The notes below the pieces were generated by a model. That model saw only the letters and a list, made by a program, of their open reading frames with translations, did not search any database and was not told the DNA's origin. A stretch of DNA of 64,000 bases from Pseudomonas flexibilis (GTDB lineage: Bacteria; Pseudomonadota; Gammaproteobacteria; Pseudomonadales; Pseudomonadaceae), in assembly GCF_000802425.1 (NCBI RefSeq), contig NZ_JRUD01000002.1, forward strand, positions 62,001 to 126,000, written 5' to 3'. The position numbers and the translations under genes are program-made. Below, piece after piece: positions 29,468 through 41,064 of this stretch. Each line of letters begins with the position of its first letter. The first letter of the stretch is position 1.

Positions 29468-30438
29468 GCAGTCAGGAAAACGCCGGCAAGCCGGCCAAGC
29501 TGGAAACGGGTACCAAGCTGCGTGGCGCCGAGAAGGTGGCGCGCATTCCGGTCAAGGTCATCCCCACCGAGGAATTGCCCAAGAAGCCGGACTGGATCCG
29601 CGTGCGAGTGCCGGTGTCGCCCGAGGTGGACCGCATCAAGCAACTGTTGCGCAAGCACCGCCTGCACAGCGTCTGTGAAGAAGCCTCCTGCCCGAACCTG
29701 GGCGAGTGCTTCTCTGGCGGTACCGCCACCTTCATGATCATGGGCGACATCTGCACCCGTCGCTGTCCGTTCTGCGACGTGGGCCACGGCCGACCCAAGC
29801 CGCTGGATGCCGACGAACCGCTGAACCTGGCCCAGGCGATTGCCGACCTGCGCCTGCGCTATGTGGTGATTACCTCGGTAGACCGCGACGACCTGCGCGA
29901 CGGCGGCGCCCAGCACTTCGCCGATTGCCTGCGCGAGATCCGCAAGCTGTCGCCGAACGTGCAGCTGGAAACCCTGGTGCCGGACTACCGCGGCCGCATG
30001 GACATCGCGCTGGACATCACCGCCACCGAGCCGCCGGATGTGTTCAACCACAACCTGGAAACCGTGCCGCGCCTGTACAAGTCGTCGCGCCCCGGTTCGG
30101 ATTTCGAGTGGTCGCTGGACCTGCTGGAGAACTTCAAGAAGCGCGTCCCGGGCGTCCCCACCAAGTCCGGCCTGATGCTCGGCCTGGGCGAGACCGATGA
30201 TGAAGTGATCGAAGTGATGCACCGCCTGCGCGAGCATGACGTCGACATGCTGACCCTGGGCCAGTACCTGCAGCCCTCGCGCAATCACCTGGCCGTCCAG
30301 CGCTTCGTGCACCCGGACACCTTCGCCTGGTTCGCCGAGGAAGGCGAGAAGATGGGCTTCAAGAACGTGGCGTCCGGCCCGCTGGTGCGTTCCTCGTACC
30401 ATGCCGATCAGCAGGCTCACGGCGAGAAGATCAGCTGA
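29464..30438 (+). CDS. lipA: Lipoyl synthase
   Basis: Radical-SAM enzyme that inserts two sulfurs into protein-bound octanoate. 324 residues. Auxiliary iron-sulfur cluster cysteines 71, 76, 82 ([12 protein letters not shown]) and the radical-SAM cluster cysteines 97, 101, 104 (CTRRCPFC) are all present, and the C-terminal VRSSYHAD supplies the conserved serine ligand. It is the last gene of ybeD-lipB-lipA, followed by a strong terminator. Confidence 0.98.
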   Translation: MSSQENAGKPAKLETGTKLRGAEKVARIPVKVIPTEELPKKPDWIRVRVPVSPEVDRIKQLLRKHRLHSVCEEASCPNLGECFSGGTATFMIMGDICTRRCPFCDVGHGRPKPLDADEPLNLAQAIADLRLRYVVITSVDRDDLRDGGAQHFADCLREIRKLSPNVQLETLVPDYRGRMDIALDITATEPPDVFNHNLETVPRLYKSSRPGSDFEWSLDLLENFKKRVPGVPTKSGLMLGLGETDDEVIEVMHRLREHDVDMLTLGQYLQPSRNHLAVQRFVHPDTFAWFAEEGEKMGFKNVASGPLVRSSYHADQQAHGEKIS

Positions 30439-30453
30439 TCCGGTGCGGAAACG

Positions 30454-30483
30454 AAAAGGCGATCCTCGGATCGCCTTTTTTCG
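30454..30483 (+). terminator. Rho-independent terminator after lipA
   Basis: Stem AAAAGGCGATCC with GGATCGCCTTTT around a short loop, ending in a run of six T. It starts 15 bp after the lipA stop and is a textbook intrinsic terminator. The REP doublet begins ten bases later. Confidence 0.9.
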
Positions 30484-30493
30484 TTCTGCGGGG

Positions 30494-30570
30494 CTGTGGG
30501 AGCGGACTTGTCCGCGAGCTCTTGGTGCAGGCCGCCCCCCCCAGGCTCGCGAATGAATTCGCTCCCACAG
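30494..30570 (+). repeat. REP doublet (REPIN), copy A
   Basis: Two facing REP halves. The left reads CTGTGGGAGCGGACTTGTCC, then GCGAGCT; the right reads GGCTCGCG, GAATGAATTC, GCTCCCACAG. The spacer contains a run of C. Such elements are moved by REP-associated tyrosine transposases elsewhere in the genome. It sits between the ends of two convergent genes, lipA and the transglycosylase. Confidence 0.85.
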
Positions 30571-30580
30571 TCCTGGCCGG

Positions 30581-31846
30581 CTATCGCCTGCCGGTCTCCC
30601 GACGCAGTCGCTTGAGCAGCGAGGAGCTGGCAAAACCGTCGGCGGCCAGGCCGTGGTCCACCTGGAAGGCGCGGATCGCCTGGCGACTGTTGGCGCCGAT
30701 GATGCCGTCAGGCTCTCCGAGGTCGTAGCCCAGCCGGTTCAGGCGCTCCTGCAATTCGATGCGCTCGGCCCGCGACAGCGGCCGCTCGTGATAGGGCCAG
30801 CGGGCGGAGATCTCGCCATTGCCGCTCAGCCGCTCGGCGAACAGGCCGATCGCCATGCCGTAGGCGCTGGAGTTGTTGTACTTGAGGATGGCGCGGAAGT
30901 TCGCCAGGGTCAGGAAGGCGGGTCCCAGATGCCCGGCCGGCAGCAGCAGGCTGGCTTCCTGGTCGCCGTATTGGGGCGGCAGGTTGGGGATGTTGATGCC
31001 CAGCTGCTGCCACTCCTGCAGTGTCTTGCGCGCCTGGGGGTCGGCCAGCCGGTAGTCGAAGTCCACCGGCAGCCCGACCTCGAAGCCCCAGGGTTGGCCC
31101 AGCCGCCAGCCGGAGCGTTGCAGGTAGTGGGCGGTGGACGCCAGGGCGTCGGCAGTGGAGTTCCAGATATCGCGCCGCCCATCGCCGTCGAAATCGACCG
31201 CGTAGCGCTGATAAGTGGTGGGGATGAACTGGGTCTGGCCCATGGCACCGGCCCAGGAGCCCAGCATGCGGCGGGGCGAGATGTCGCCCTGCTGCAGAAT
31301 CTGCAGAGCGGCGATCAGCTGCTGGTGGGCGAACTCCGGGCGGCGACCCTCATGGGCCAGGGTCGCCAGCGAGCGGATCACCGACTTGCTGCCCTGGGTC
31401 TGCCCGAAGTTGCTCTCCAGGCCCCAGATGGCCACCAGCGCCTGGCGGTCCACGCCATAGTGCTGTTCGATGCGGTGTAGCAGGGCGGCATGCTCTTCCA
31501 GCAGCTGCTCGGCGCGCGTCAGGCGGCGTAGCGACAGGGCGCCGTCCAGGTATTCCCAGATCGGTCGGGTGAACTCCGGCTGGCTGCGGTCGGCCGCGAT
31601 CACCTGGGGATCGGGGCGCAGGCCGCGCAGCGCGGCATCGAGGATATCCGGGGCTATGCCTGCACGCAGTGCCTCGCGGCGAAACTCGGTGAGCCAGCTG
31701 GCAAAGCTGATCTGTTCCTCGCGCATCTCGGCCGGGCTCTGGCGCACTTCGGCGCTGGAGGGAAGCGGCAGGCTGGCGGCGATGAGCAGGAAAGCGGTGG
31801 AAGCGATCAACAGAGGAGGCCGAAGGGCGGCCGGAAAGAACGGCAT
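30581..31846 (-). CDS. MltB-family lytic transglycosylase with peptidoglycan-binding domain
   Basis: Periplasmic murein transglycosylase. 421 residues from the ATG at 31846 (MPFFPAAL). Signal peptide to about residue 32 with no lipobox, so probably soluble. The MltB-type catalytic domain has Glu144 in WGLESNFGQTQG, GSWAGAMGQTQFIPTTY near 205, and DFDGDGRRDIWNS near 230. A C-terminal PG_binding_1 domain (about 355-415; LNRLGYDLGEPDGIIG) follows, which the lipoprotein MltB at 25198-26205 lacks. As I recall, the same position near lipA is held by SltB3 in P. aeruginosa; the exact paralog name is left open. Confidence 0.93.
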   Translation of the reverse strand: MPFFPAALRPPLLIASTAFLLIAASLPLPSSAEVRQSPAEMREEQISFASWLTEFRREALRAGIAPDILDAALRGLRPDPQVIAADRSQPEFTRPIWEYLDGALSLRRLTRAEQLLEEHAALLHRIEQHYGVDRQALVAIWGLESNFGQTQGSKSVIRSLATLAHEGRRPEFAHQQLIAALQILQQGDISPRRMLGSWAGAMGQTQFIPTTYQRYAVDFDGDGRRDIWNSTADALASTAHYLQRSGWRLGQPWGFEVGLPVDFDYRLADPQARKTLQEWQQLGINIPNLPPQYGDQEASLLLPAGHLGPAFLTLANFRAILKYNNSSAYGMAIGLFAERLSGNGEISARWPYHERPLSRAERIELQERLNRLGYDLGEPDGIIGANSRQAIRAFQVDHGLAADGFASSSLLKRLRRETGRR

Positions 31847-31902
31847 GCGAAGCGGTCTCGAAATCGACTTACGGTACAAGACCTTATCACGGCTGAAAAA
31901 AT

Positions 31903-32058
31903 TCAGGCGGCCAGAACGACGGAAGCCTCCCAGTTGCGCTGGGAGGCTTCGCGGCGGTAGCTGCCCTTGCCCTTCTTGGGCTGTTCCTGGCGGCTGCGGA
32001 ACAGGGGCTGGGCGATGAGCGATCTGGCCTTGTTCGGCCGCTTGGGTTGTTTGGCCAT
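31903..32058 (-). CDS. arfA: Alternative ribosome-rescue factor A
   Basis: 51-residue factor that frees ribosomes stalled on nonstop mRNA by recruiting RF2, a backup for tmRNA. The protein carries the ArfA signature: PLFRSRQEQPKKGKGSYRR and the later NWEAS, matching E. coli ArfA in order and spacing. The ATG at 32058 begins MAKQPKRPNKAR, with AGGAGA-like sequence nearby (GGAGAACCTGC). A strong hairpin within the last 20 codons (31922-31950) is the known self-control device of arfA. It lies between holA and the transglycosylase on the same strand. Confidence 0.93.
   Translation of the reverse strand: MAKQPKRPNKARSLIAQPLFRSRQEQPKKGKGSYRREASQRNWEASVVLAA
31922..31950 (-). promoter_or_regulatory. 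Hairpin inside the arfA coding end
   Basis: A 12-13-bp perfect stem (GAAGCCTCCCAG with CTGGGAGGCTTC) and a short loop lie inside the reading frame, before the stop codon. In E. coli the equivalent hairpin is cut by RNase III or ends transcription, so arfA mRNA lacks a stop and its product is destroyed unless tmRNA is overloaded. The same logic is inferred here. No T-run follows directly, so cleavage is more likely than termination. Confidence 0.85.
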
Positions 32059-32174
32059 GCAGGTTCTCCGGACGGTCGGTTGACTGGCGCGCATCATAGG
32101 GGTTGTGCAGAAATTGTCCAGCCTGATCTGGCCTTGGTCGTAGGGCGGGTCGGCGCTTTTCCGGCCGCCGCCTG

Positions 32175-33212
32175 TTACTGGCTCGGCAGCGGCAGACGCA
32201 GCCCGGCGATGTGCAGCGTCAGACTGGCAAGGCCCGCCCAGGGATCGCCGGCGGCCTGGCCCTTGATCTGTGCATCGATCTGCTGGGCGTCGCGCAGCAA
32301 CTGGCCCCAGCGACGGGCGCTGTGGCGTTGCAGCGCGCGTGATAGCAGCGGGCGGCGCTTGTCCCATACCGGCGGTTTGCACTGTGCGAAGGCCCGCTCC
32401 AGCGGCAGGCCCTGTTCATGCTGGAACGCCAGGTTGGCCAGCTGGCGCACCTCGCGAGCCAACGCCCACAGAATCACCGGCGCTTCCAGGCCTTCACCCC
32501 GCAGCCCTTCCAGCATGCGCAGCGCGTGCGGCGCCTGTCCGGCCAGGGCGGCGTCGATCAGGCCGAAGACATCGAAGCGGGCGCTGTCGGCCACGGCGGC
32601 CTGCACGGTGGCTGCATCGACCTTCTGGCCATCAGCCAGCAGCTTGAGTTTCTCGATCTCCTGCACGGCGGCCAGCAGATTGCCTTCCACCCGGGCGGCG
32701 ATAAGTTCCACGGCTTCCGGGGTGGCAGCCAGGCCGGCCTGGCCCAGGCGCTGGTTGATCCATTGCGGCAACTGCTGGGCGTCCACCGGCCAGATCTGGA
32801 TGAACTGGCTGGCCTGGCCCTCGATCAGTGCCTTGGCCCACTTGGTCTTCTGGCCGCTGCCGTCCAGCTTGGGCAGTTGCAGCAGCAGCACGGAGTCTTC
32901 GGCCGGGCGCGCCAGATAGTCGAGCAGCGCGGCGGCGCCCTTGTCGCCGGGCTTGCCGGACGGCAGGCGCAGTTCAATCAGGCGTTTCTCGGCAAACAGC
33001 GACAGGCTGGCGCCCGCCTCGTAGAGCTGGCCCCAGTCGAAGTTGGCTTCCACATGGAACACCTGGCGTTCGCCGAAGCCCTGGCTGCGGGCGGCGGACC
33101 GGATGGCGTCGCAGGCTTCCTGGCAGAGCAGCGGCTCATCGCCGCTTACGGCGTACACCGGGGCCAGCGGTCCTTGCAAGTGCTTGCCCAGCTGGGCGGG
33201 GGACAGCTTCAT
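32175..33212 (-). CDS. holA: DNA polymerase III delta subunit
   Basis: Clamp-loader subunit that opens the beta clamp. 345 residues from the ATG at 33212 (MKLSPAQLGKHLQG), which overlaps the lptE stop as ATGA. An N-terminal AAA+-like domain with SGDEPLLCQEA near residue 23 lacks a Walker A motif, as expected of delta; the lid and collar domains follow (RFDVFGLIDAALAG, ILWALAREVRQL). The reading frame is open upstream through lptE in another frame, but that extension is a shadow. Confidence 0.95.
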   Translation of the reverse strand: MKLSPAQLGKHLQGPLAPVYAVSGDEPLLCQEACDAIRSAARSQGFGERQVFHVEANFDWGQLYEAGASLSLFAEKRLIELRLPSGKPGDKGAAALLDYLARPAEDSVLLLQLPKLDGSGQKTKWAKALIEGQASQFIQIWPVDAQQLPQWINQRLGQAGLAATPEAVELIAARVEGNLLAAVQEIEKLKLLADGQKVDAATVQAAVADSARFDVFGLIDAALAGQAPHALRMLEGLRGEGLEAPVILWALAREVRQLANLAFQHEQGLPLERAFAQCKPPVWDKRRPLLSRALQRHSARRWGQLLRDAQQIDAQIKGQAAGDPWAGLASLTLHIAGLRLPLPSQ

Positions 33213-33769
33213 GGGTTGGCGGATTCGGACGCGGCGCGCTGTTCGGCTTGCGCCTTGGCCGTGGCCTGGGCGTCGAGGCGTTCGAGCTCTGCGGGGGAGA
33301 GCACCTGCAGGCGGCGCACCAGTTGCTGCAGCAGATCGCGGCGCATTTCCTCCAGCTGCTGCTGGCGCTCCTGTTCCGAGCCGATCAGGTTGTTCTGGTC
33401 GTGGGCCACCACCTTCTGGGTTTCCAGGCGGTTTTCCAGCAGCGGATGCTGGCGGCTGCGGATCTGGTAGTCCAGGGCGGCGGTGAGTTCGTATTCGGCG
33501 CTGCGCGCCCCGCTGGTGAAGCTGGCGGTGCGCTGGTCGACCCTCTCTTCCAGCAGCACCAGTTGATAGGGTGCTCCGGGATGCACGCGCACGCCACGGT
33601 TTTCCAGCAGCGTACGCAGCTGCCGGGAGGCATCGCCGTAGCGGTCTTCGGCGCGCAGGTCCAGCTCGCGCAGGGCGAACGCCTCCCCGTCCCCGGTGCC
33701 GCGCAGTTGGAAACCGCAGGCGCCAAGCAGCAGCGCGGTGGCGACAATCAACAGGAAGCGATGCGGCAT
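33209..33769 (-). CDS. lptE: LPS-assembly lipoprotein LptE
   Basis: Outer-membrane lipoprotein that plugs the LptD barrel and helps place LPS on the cell surface. 186 residues; signal peptide with lipobox LLLGAC (Cys18) followed directly by GFQLRG, the hallmark start of LptE. The C-terminus is a Gln/Glu/Ala-rich helix (about 130-186). Order leuS-lptE-holA on one strand is the usual one; 51 bp separate it from leuS. Confidence 0.95.
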   Translation of the reverse strand: MPHRFLLIVATALLLGACGFQLRGTGDGEAFALRELDLRAEDRYGDASRQLRTLLENRGVRVHPGAPYQLVLLEERVDQRTASFTSGARSAEYELTAALDYQIRSRQHPLLENRLETQKVVAHDQNNLIGSEQERQQQLEEMRRDLLQQLVRRLQVLSPAELERLDAQATAKAQAEQRAASESANP

Positions 33770-33820
33770 CGGTGGACCTCCATGGGGCTCGCCCCGGTAC
33801 TTCCGGGGCGATGGGCACGG

Positions 33821-36475
<2,655 letters not shown>

Positions 36476-36661
36476 CTAGCATACATGACCCCTGTCCGAC
36501 TAGGGAAACCCGGTGTACCGGCGGGCGCCGTTGGTCGCGGGGGGATTGTCCGTCAGGGGGCGGCGCTAAGCTTCGACTCAGGAGCTGCAGCCATGTGGGG
36601 GACAGGGCGGCGCAGTGGTTTCCACATCGGTGCGACCCTTGCCGGGGACGGAGCTACGGCC

Positions 36662-37081
36662 ATGTCACGAATGATCGAACAGCGCAGCCTGCCGCGTACG
36701 GAAGGCCTTTACGGGCGACTGCTCCAGCGCATGGAACTGGCCCTCGACAGGGCCGAGCGCCTGCCGCGCAGACGCCTGTCCGCGGCGGGCGAACTGGAGG
36801 TGACGGGGCTCAGTCCCGCCGAGGTCTCCCTGGTGCGCGCCTACCTGAGCCACGACGTGCAATGGCTGCGGGGCTGGCATGCCGCCGCGGAGGAGCTGGA
36901 ACTGCTTCAGCGTCCTCCACGTGCCGAGGCGCTGGCGGAACGCCAGGGTGAGCGGCCGAGCCGGTCGCGCCTGGGGCGGACATCGCTGCGTTGTGCGCTG
37001 TGTGGCGCGCCGCACCCGGGAACAGGGGCGGGGGCCTGCCCGGGTTGCGGTTCGCGGCTGTTCAGGGCCGCGGAGGCGTGA
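36662..37081 (+). CDS. Zinc-ribbon protein of the DUF1451 (YbeL) family
   Basis: 139 residues from the ATG at 36662 (MSRMIEQRSL), with GGAG eight bases upstream. The N-terminal part is helical and Arg/Glu-rich (LYGRLLQRMELALDRAE); the C-terminal part holds two CxxC pairs (CALCG and CPGCG) that would bind zinc. YbeL also sits near leuS in E. coli, which supports the family call; its role is unknown. The gene converges with lnt and overlaps its 3' end by 20 bp. An in-frame reading to 36383 exists but looks non-coding. Confidence 0.78.
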   Translation: MSRMIEQRSLPRTEGLYGRLLQRMELALDRAERLPRRRLSAAGELEVTGLSPAEVSLVRAYLSHDVQWLRGWHAAAEELELLQRPPRAEALAERQGERPSRSRLGRTSLRCALCGAPHPGTGAGACPGCGSRLFRAAEA

Positions 37082-38597
37082 GGCTGGAGCGCAGCCGCTG
37101 GCGGCGGTACAGCGCCCAGCCCAGCAGCCCCGTCACCAGCAGTGCCATCGGCCAGCCGCGCCAGCGCAGGTAGGGCGTCAGGCCCTGCATCGGCACCACG
37201 TCGCCCTGCAGGGTGGCCTGTTGGAACTGCGGGAGCTGTTTGCTGATGCGGCCGAAGGGGTCGATCAGCGCGGTGACGCCGTTGTTGGTAGCGCGGATCA
37301 TCCAGCGCCCGGCTTCCAGGGCGCGCATCTGCGCCATCTGCAGGTGCTGCAGCGGGCCGATGGAGGAGCCGAACCAGGTATCGTTGCTGACCGTGAGCAG
37401 GATGTCGCTCTGCGCCGCCAGGCCGGCGGCAAACTCCGGGTAAACCACTTCGTAGCAGATGAACGGCGCCAACTGGTAACCGCGCGCCTGCAGCAGCGGT
37501 TGGTCGGCGTCGCCGCGGGCGAAGTCGGACATCGGCAGGTCGAAGAACTCGATCAGCCCGCGCAGCACATCCTGCAGCGGTACGTACTCGCCGAACGGCA
37601 CCAGCTTCTGCTTCAGATACGTGCCGGAACCTTCGCCCAGGCTGGTCAGCCCGTTGTAGTAGCGCAGCTCGCCCTCGGCGTTTGGTTGGCGAACGGGCAG
37701 GCCGGTGATCAGCGCGGCGCCGCGCTCGCGGGCATGCGCGCCCATGGCCGCCAGATAAGACTCCACATGATGGCGTAGTACCGGCACTGCGGTTTCCGGC
37801 CAGACGATCAAGTCCGCGCGGGGCGCGTTCAGGGTCATGTCCCGGTACAGCGCCAGTTGGGCATTGAGCTGTTGCGGTTCCCACTTGAGCAGCTGCGGCA
37901 CATTGCCCTGCAGGGCGACGACGCTGAGCGGCTCGCCCTTGGGCGTGGTCCAGCTGTAGCCGCCGAGCAGCAGGCCGACCAGCCAGGGGGTGAACAACAA
38001 CAGCCGCGCGGTGCCCAGCAGGAGCTTGCTGTCGCGTACGCGCGCCAGCTCGACGATCAGCGTGGCGGACAGCGCCAGCAGGAACGACAGCAGCCACACG
38101 CCGCCCAGCGGTGCCAGGCTGCCCAGCGGGCCGTACAGCTGGCTGTAGCCGGCGAACAGCCACGGGAAGCCTGTCAGAAACCAGCCCCGGAAGGCTTCCA
38201 GCGCCACCCAGAGCGCGGCGAAAGCCACTGCATCGACCAGCGGCGTGCCGCTGCGCAGCCAGCGCGCCCACAGCCAGGCCAGCAATGCGAACAGCAGGCC
38301 AAGGCCGGCCACGAAGGCCACGGTGAGCAGCAACGCCAGCGGCACCGAGGCGGCGCCGTAGTCATGGATGCTGACGTAGACCCAACTGGTGCCCGCCGCA
38401 AACACCCCGAAGCCGTAGAACCAGCCGCGCGCCACGGCAGCGCGACCGCTGACGGTGCGCAGGCCCAGGTAGAACAGGGCGATGGACAGCAGCAGCAGGG
38501 GCCACAGATCGAAGGGTGAGAAAGCCAGCGGCGTCAGGCCGCCGGCGGCCAGGGCGATGACATGGCCGATCCAGCCGGGCTGGGTGATCCAGCGCAT
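37062..38597 (-). CDS. lnt: Apolipoprotein N-acyltransferase
   Basis: Inner-membrane enzyme that adds the third acyl chain to lipoproteins. 511 residues. About six N-terminal membrane segments to residue 200, a periplasmic nitrilase domain (about 220-470), and a final membrane segment. The Glu-Lys-Cys triad is visible: Glu in WPETAVP, Lys in KLVPFGEY and Cys in PFICYEVVYPE. The ATG at 38597 is preferred over a TTG two codons earlier. It precedes corC's downstream region; the tail overlaps the DUF1451 gene on the other strand. Confidence 0.96.
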   Translation of the reverse strand: MRWITQPGWIGHVIALAAGGLTPLAFSPFDLWPLLLLSIALFYLGLRTVSGRAAVARGWFYGFGVFAAGTSWVYVSIHDYGAASVPLALLLTVAFVAGLGLLFALLAWLWARWLRSGTPLVDAVAFAALWVALEAFRGWFLTGFPWLFAGYSQLYGPLGSLAPLGGVWLLSFLLALSATLIVELARVRDSKLLLGTARLLLFTPWLVGLLLGGYSWTTPKGEPLSVVALQGNVPQLLKWEPQQLNAQLALYRDMTLNAPRADLIVWPETAVPVLRHHVESYLAAMGAHARERGAALITGLPVRQPNAEGELRYYNGLTSLGEGSGTYLKQKLVPFGEYVPLQDVLRGLIEFFDLPMSDFARGDADQPLLQARGYQLAPFICYEVVYPEFAAGLAAQSDILLTVSNDTWFGSSIGPLQHLQMAQMRALEAGRWMIRATNNGVTALIDPFGRISKQLPQFQQATLQGDVVPMQGLTPYLRWRGWPMALLVTGLLGWALYRRQRLRSSLTPPRP

Positions 38598-38681
38598 GGG
38601 CAATCCTTGTGCGAATACGGAGGAGCCGGGAGGCTAGCGGCAATGCGCCGTGCTCGGCAAGGTGGAAGGTTGTTGCACTTT

Positions 38682-38722
38682 CTGTGGGAGCGGAGCTCGC
38701 GGACAAGTCCGCTCCCACACAG
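38682..38722 (-). repeat. Single REP element
   Basis: An 11-bp perfect stem (GTGGGAGCGGA with TCCGCTCCCAC). The inner part reads as the reverse complement of the left half of the REP doublets, so this is one REP in the opposite orientation to the five doublets in the window. It lies nine bases after the corC stop, between corC and lnt. Confidence 0.8.
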
Positions 38723-38730
38723 CCGTGCTG

Positions 38731-39567
38731 CTAAGACTCCATCGGCGTCAGGCGCAGCAGATGGATGTTCTGGCTATCGGCGGTGAGGATGCGGAAGCGG
38801 TAGCCGCCGATCTCGGTTACTTCGTTGCGCTTGGGCAGGTGGCCGAAGGCATCGACAACCAGTGCGCCAACGTTATCGAAGGTGTTCTCGGGGAATTCGC
38901 TCTCGAAGAACTCGTTGAAGCTGTCCAGCGGGGTCTGCGCCTTGACGATGAAGTCGCCGCTGGGCAGAGGCTTGATGTAGCTGTCTTCCTCGACGTCGTG
39001 CTCGTCCTCGATGTCGCCGACGATCTGCTCCAGCACGTCCTCGATGGTGACCAGGCCGGCCACGCCGCCGTATTCGTCGATCACCAGGGCCATGTGGTTG
39101 CGGGTGCTGCGGAATTCCTTGAGCAGCACGTTGAGGCGCTTGGACTCCGGCACGAAGGTGACCGGGCGCAGGATCGAGCGCAGATCGAACGGCTGGTCGG
39201 GATGCTGCAGCATCATCGGCACCAGGTCCTTGGCCAGCAGGATGCCAAGCACGTCGTCGGGGCCCTCGCCGATGACCGGGTACCGGGAGTGCGCGGCCTC
39301 GATGATCATCGGCAGGAACTCGCGAGGTGTCTGGTCGGCGCGGATGGTGACCATCTGCGAGCGCGGCACCATGATGTCGCGGGCCTGCAAATCGGCGACC
39401 TGGATGGCGCCCTCGACGATGGAAAGGGCCTGCCGGTCGAGCAGGTGGTTCTCGTGGGCATCCTGGAGGACCTCCAGGAGTTCCTCGCGGTTGCGAGGCT
39501 CATGGACAAAGGCCTGGGTGATCCGTTCCAGCCAGGACCTGTGTTCACTAGATCGATCTACGCTCAT
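38731..39567 (-). CDS. corC: CorC/HlyC-type CBS-domain protein
   Basis: 278 residues with no membrane segment: two CBS domains (about 65-185; MVPRSQMVTI, HMALVIDEYGGVAGLVTIEDVLEQIVGDIEDE) and a C-terminal transporter-associated CorC_HlyC domain (about 195-278). The DUF21 membrane domain is missing, as in E. coli CorC (YbeX). The family is linked to magnesium and cobalt efflux, perhaps as a regulatory partner. Order ybeZ-ybeY-corC-lnt is the conserved one. Confidence 0.94.
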   Translation of the reverse strand: MSVDRSSEHRSWLERITQAFVHEPRNREELLEVLQDAHENHLLDRQALSIVEGAIQVADLQARDIMVPRSQMVTIRADQTPREFLPMIIEAAHSRYPVIGEGPDDVLGILLAKDLVPMMLQHPDQPFDLRSILRPVTFVPESKRLNVLLKEFRSTRNHMALVIDEYGGVAGLVTIEDVLEQIVGDIEDEHDVEEDSYIKPLPSGDFIVKAQTPLDSFNEFFESEFPENTFDNVGALVVDAFGHLPKRNEVTEIGGYRFRILTADSQNIHLLRLTPMES

Positions 39568-39578
39568 GGTTCCTTTGC

Positions 39579-40037
39579 TCAGTAGTCATCGCCGGCGTAG
39601 GGGTCGGGATACCCCAGTTCGGCCAGCAGATCGCGTTCCAGGCTTTCCATTTCCTCGGCTTCGGCATCCTCGATGTGGTCGTAGCCAAGCAGATGGAGGC
39701 AGCCATGGATGACCAGGTGGGCCCAGTGGGCCTCCGGGGTCTTGCCCTGTTCCGCCGCTTCGCGCTCGACCACTGGCACACAGATCACCAAGTCGCCGAG
39801 CAGCGGGATATCCAGGAATTCGTCGGGTACGTCCGCCGGGAACGACAGCACGTTGGTGGCGTAGTCCTTGTGCCGCCAGGTGCGGTTCAGCTCGCGGCCC
39901 TCGTCTTCATCGACCAGGCGGATGGTCAGCTCCGAATCGCCACTGCGCTGGCGCAGGGCCAGTTCGCACCAGCGACGGAAATCGGCCTCGGCCGGGTGCT
40001 GGCCGTTACTGGCCAGCTGCAGATCCAGCTCAAGCAT
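39579..40037 (-). CDS. ybeY: Endoribonuclease YbeY
   Basis: Single-strand RNase with a role in 16S rRNA 3' maturation and 70S quality control. 152 residues. The zinc site [11 protein letters not shown] near residues 116-126 is complete, and NVLSFPAD near 62 is the second conserved block. Its ATG overlaps the end of ybeZ by eight bases, so the two are translationally coupled; corC begins 12 bp after the stop. Confidence 0.97.
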   Translation of the reverse strand: MLELDLQLASNGQHPAEADFRRWCELALRQRSGDSELTIRLVDEDEGRELNRTWRHKDYATNVLSFPADVPDEFLDIPLLGDLVICVPVVEREAAEQGKTPEAHWAHLVIHGCLHLLGYDHIEDAEAEEMESLERDLLAELGYPDPYAGDDY

Positions 40038-41064
40038 GGTCGTCGGTCCGCGCGCCCGGGTCGTTGTCGGCGGGGACGTGGCGGTTCGAGCGGCTGGTGG
40101 CCTGCTCGTCCTCGAAGCGCTCGTAGGCCTCGACGATGCGCTGCACCAGCGGGTGGCGCACCACGTCCTTGGGCTGGAAGTGGGTGAAGCTGATGCCCGG
40201 CACGTCCTTGAGGACCTTGATCACGTGGGCCAGGCCGCTCTTGGTGCCACGCGGCAGGTCGACCTGGGTGATGTCGCCGGTGATCACCGCCGTGGAGCCG
40301 AAGCCGATGCGGGTCAGGAACATCTTCATCTGTTCCAGCGTGGTGTTCTGGCTCTCGTCGAGGATGATGAAGCTGTTGTTCAGCGTGCGGCCGCGCATGT
40401 AGGCAAGCGGCGCGATCTCGATTACCTGCTTCTCGATCAGGCGCGCCACGTGCTCGAAGCCGAGCATTTCGTACAGCGCGTCGTAGAGCGGTCGCAGGTA
40501 GGGGTCGATCTTCTGGGCCAGGTCGCCAGGCAGGAAGCCGAGCTTCTCGCCGGCTTCCACCGCCGGACGCACCAGCAGGATGCGTCGCACCTGTTCGCGC
40601 TCCAGCGCGTCCACGGCAGCCGCAACGGCCAGGTAGGTCTTGCCGGTGCCGGCCGGGCCGATGCCGAAGTTGATATCGTTGTCGAGGATCGCCTTGACGT
40701 AGCGCTGCTGGTTGGCGCCGCGCGGGCGGATCATGCCCTTCTTGGTGCGCAGCGCGACCCCGGCGTCGGCCTTGCCGGCTTCCAGCTCGACCATGGCCGA
40801 CTCCTGCAGGAACAGGTGGACCAGCTCGGGCGAGAGTTCGACGCTCTTGGTTTCGCGGTAGAGGCGGCGCAGGAGGTTCTCGACGTTCTGCGTGTGGCGT
40901 TTGTCGCCGACCAGCTCGAACTGGTTGCCCCGGTTGCGGATTTCCACCGCCAGGCGCTGTTCGATCAGGCGCAGGTGTTCGTCGAATTGTCCGCAGAGAT
41001 TGGCGAAGCGACGGGCTTCGAAGGGTTCGAGGGTGAAATGGTGGTGCTCGGTGGATGTGTTCAA
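40030..41064 (-). CDS. ybeZ: PhoH-like ATPase YbeZ
   Basis: Cytoplasmic P-loop protein of the PhoH family that partners YbeY in RNA processing. 344 residues. Walker [12 protein letters not shown] near residue 136, Walker B IILDESQN near 235, and a conserved [19 protein letters not shown] near 300. The start must be TTG at 41064 (reads [20 protein letters not shown]), because the conserved N-terminus contains no ATG. Acidic and charged C-terminal tail. First gene of ybeZ-ybeY-corC-lnt. Confidence 0.95.
   Translation of the reverse strand: MNTSTEHHHFTLEPFEARRFANLCGQFDEHLRLIEQRLAVEIRNRGNQFELVGDKRHTQNVENLLRRLYRETKSVELSPELVHLFLQESAMVELEAGKADAGVALRTKKGMIRPRGANQQRYVKAILDNDINFGIGPAGTGKTYLAVAAAVDALEREQVRRILLVRPAVEAGEKLGFLPGDLAQKIDPYLRPLYDALYEMLGFEHVARLIEKQVIEIAPLAYMRGRTLNNSFIILDESQNTTLEQMKMFLTRIGFGSTAVITGDITQVDLPRGTKSGLAHVIKVLKDVPGISFTHFQPKDVVRHPLVQRIVEAYERFEDEQATSRSNRHVPADNDPGARTDDHA

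Noticed and set aside
33213-33818. N-terminal extension of holA over lptE
   Set aside because: The extension is a frame shadow of lptE; the conserved start of HolA is the ATG at 33212.
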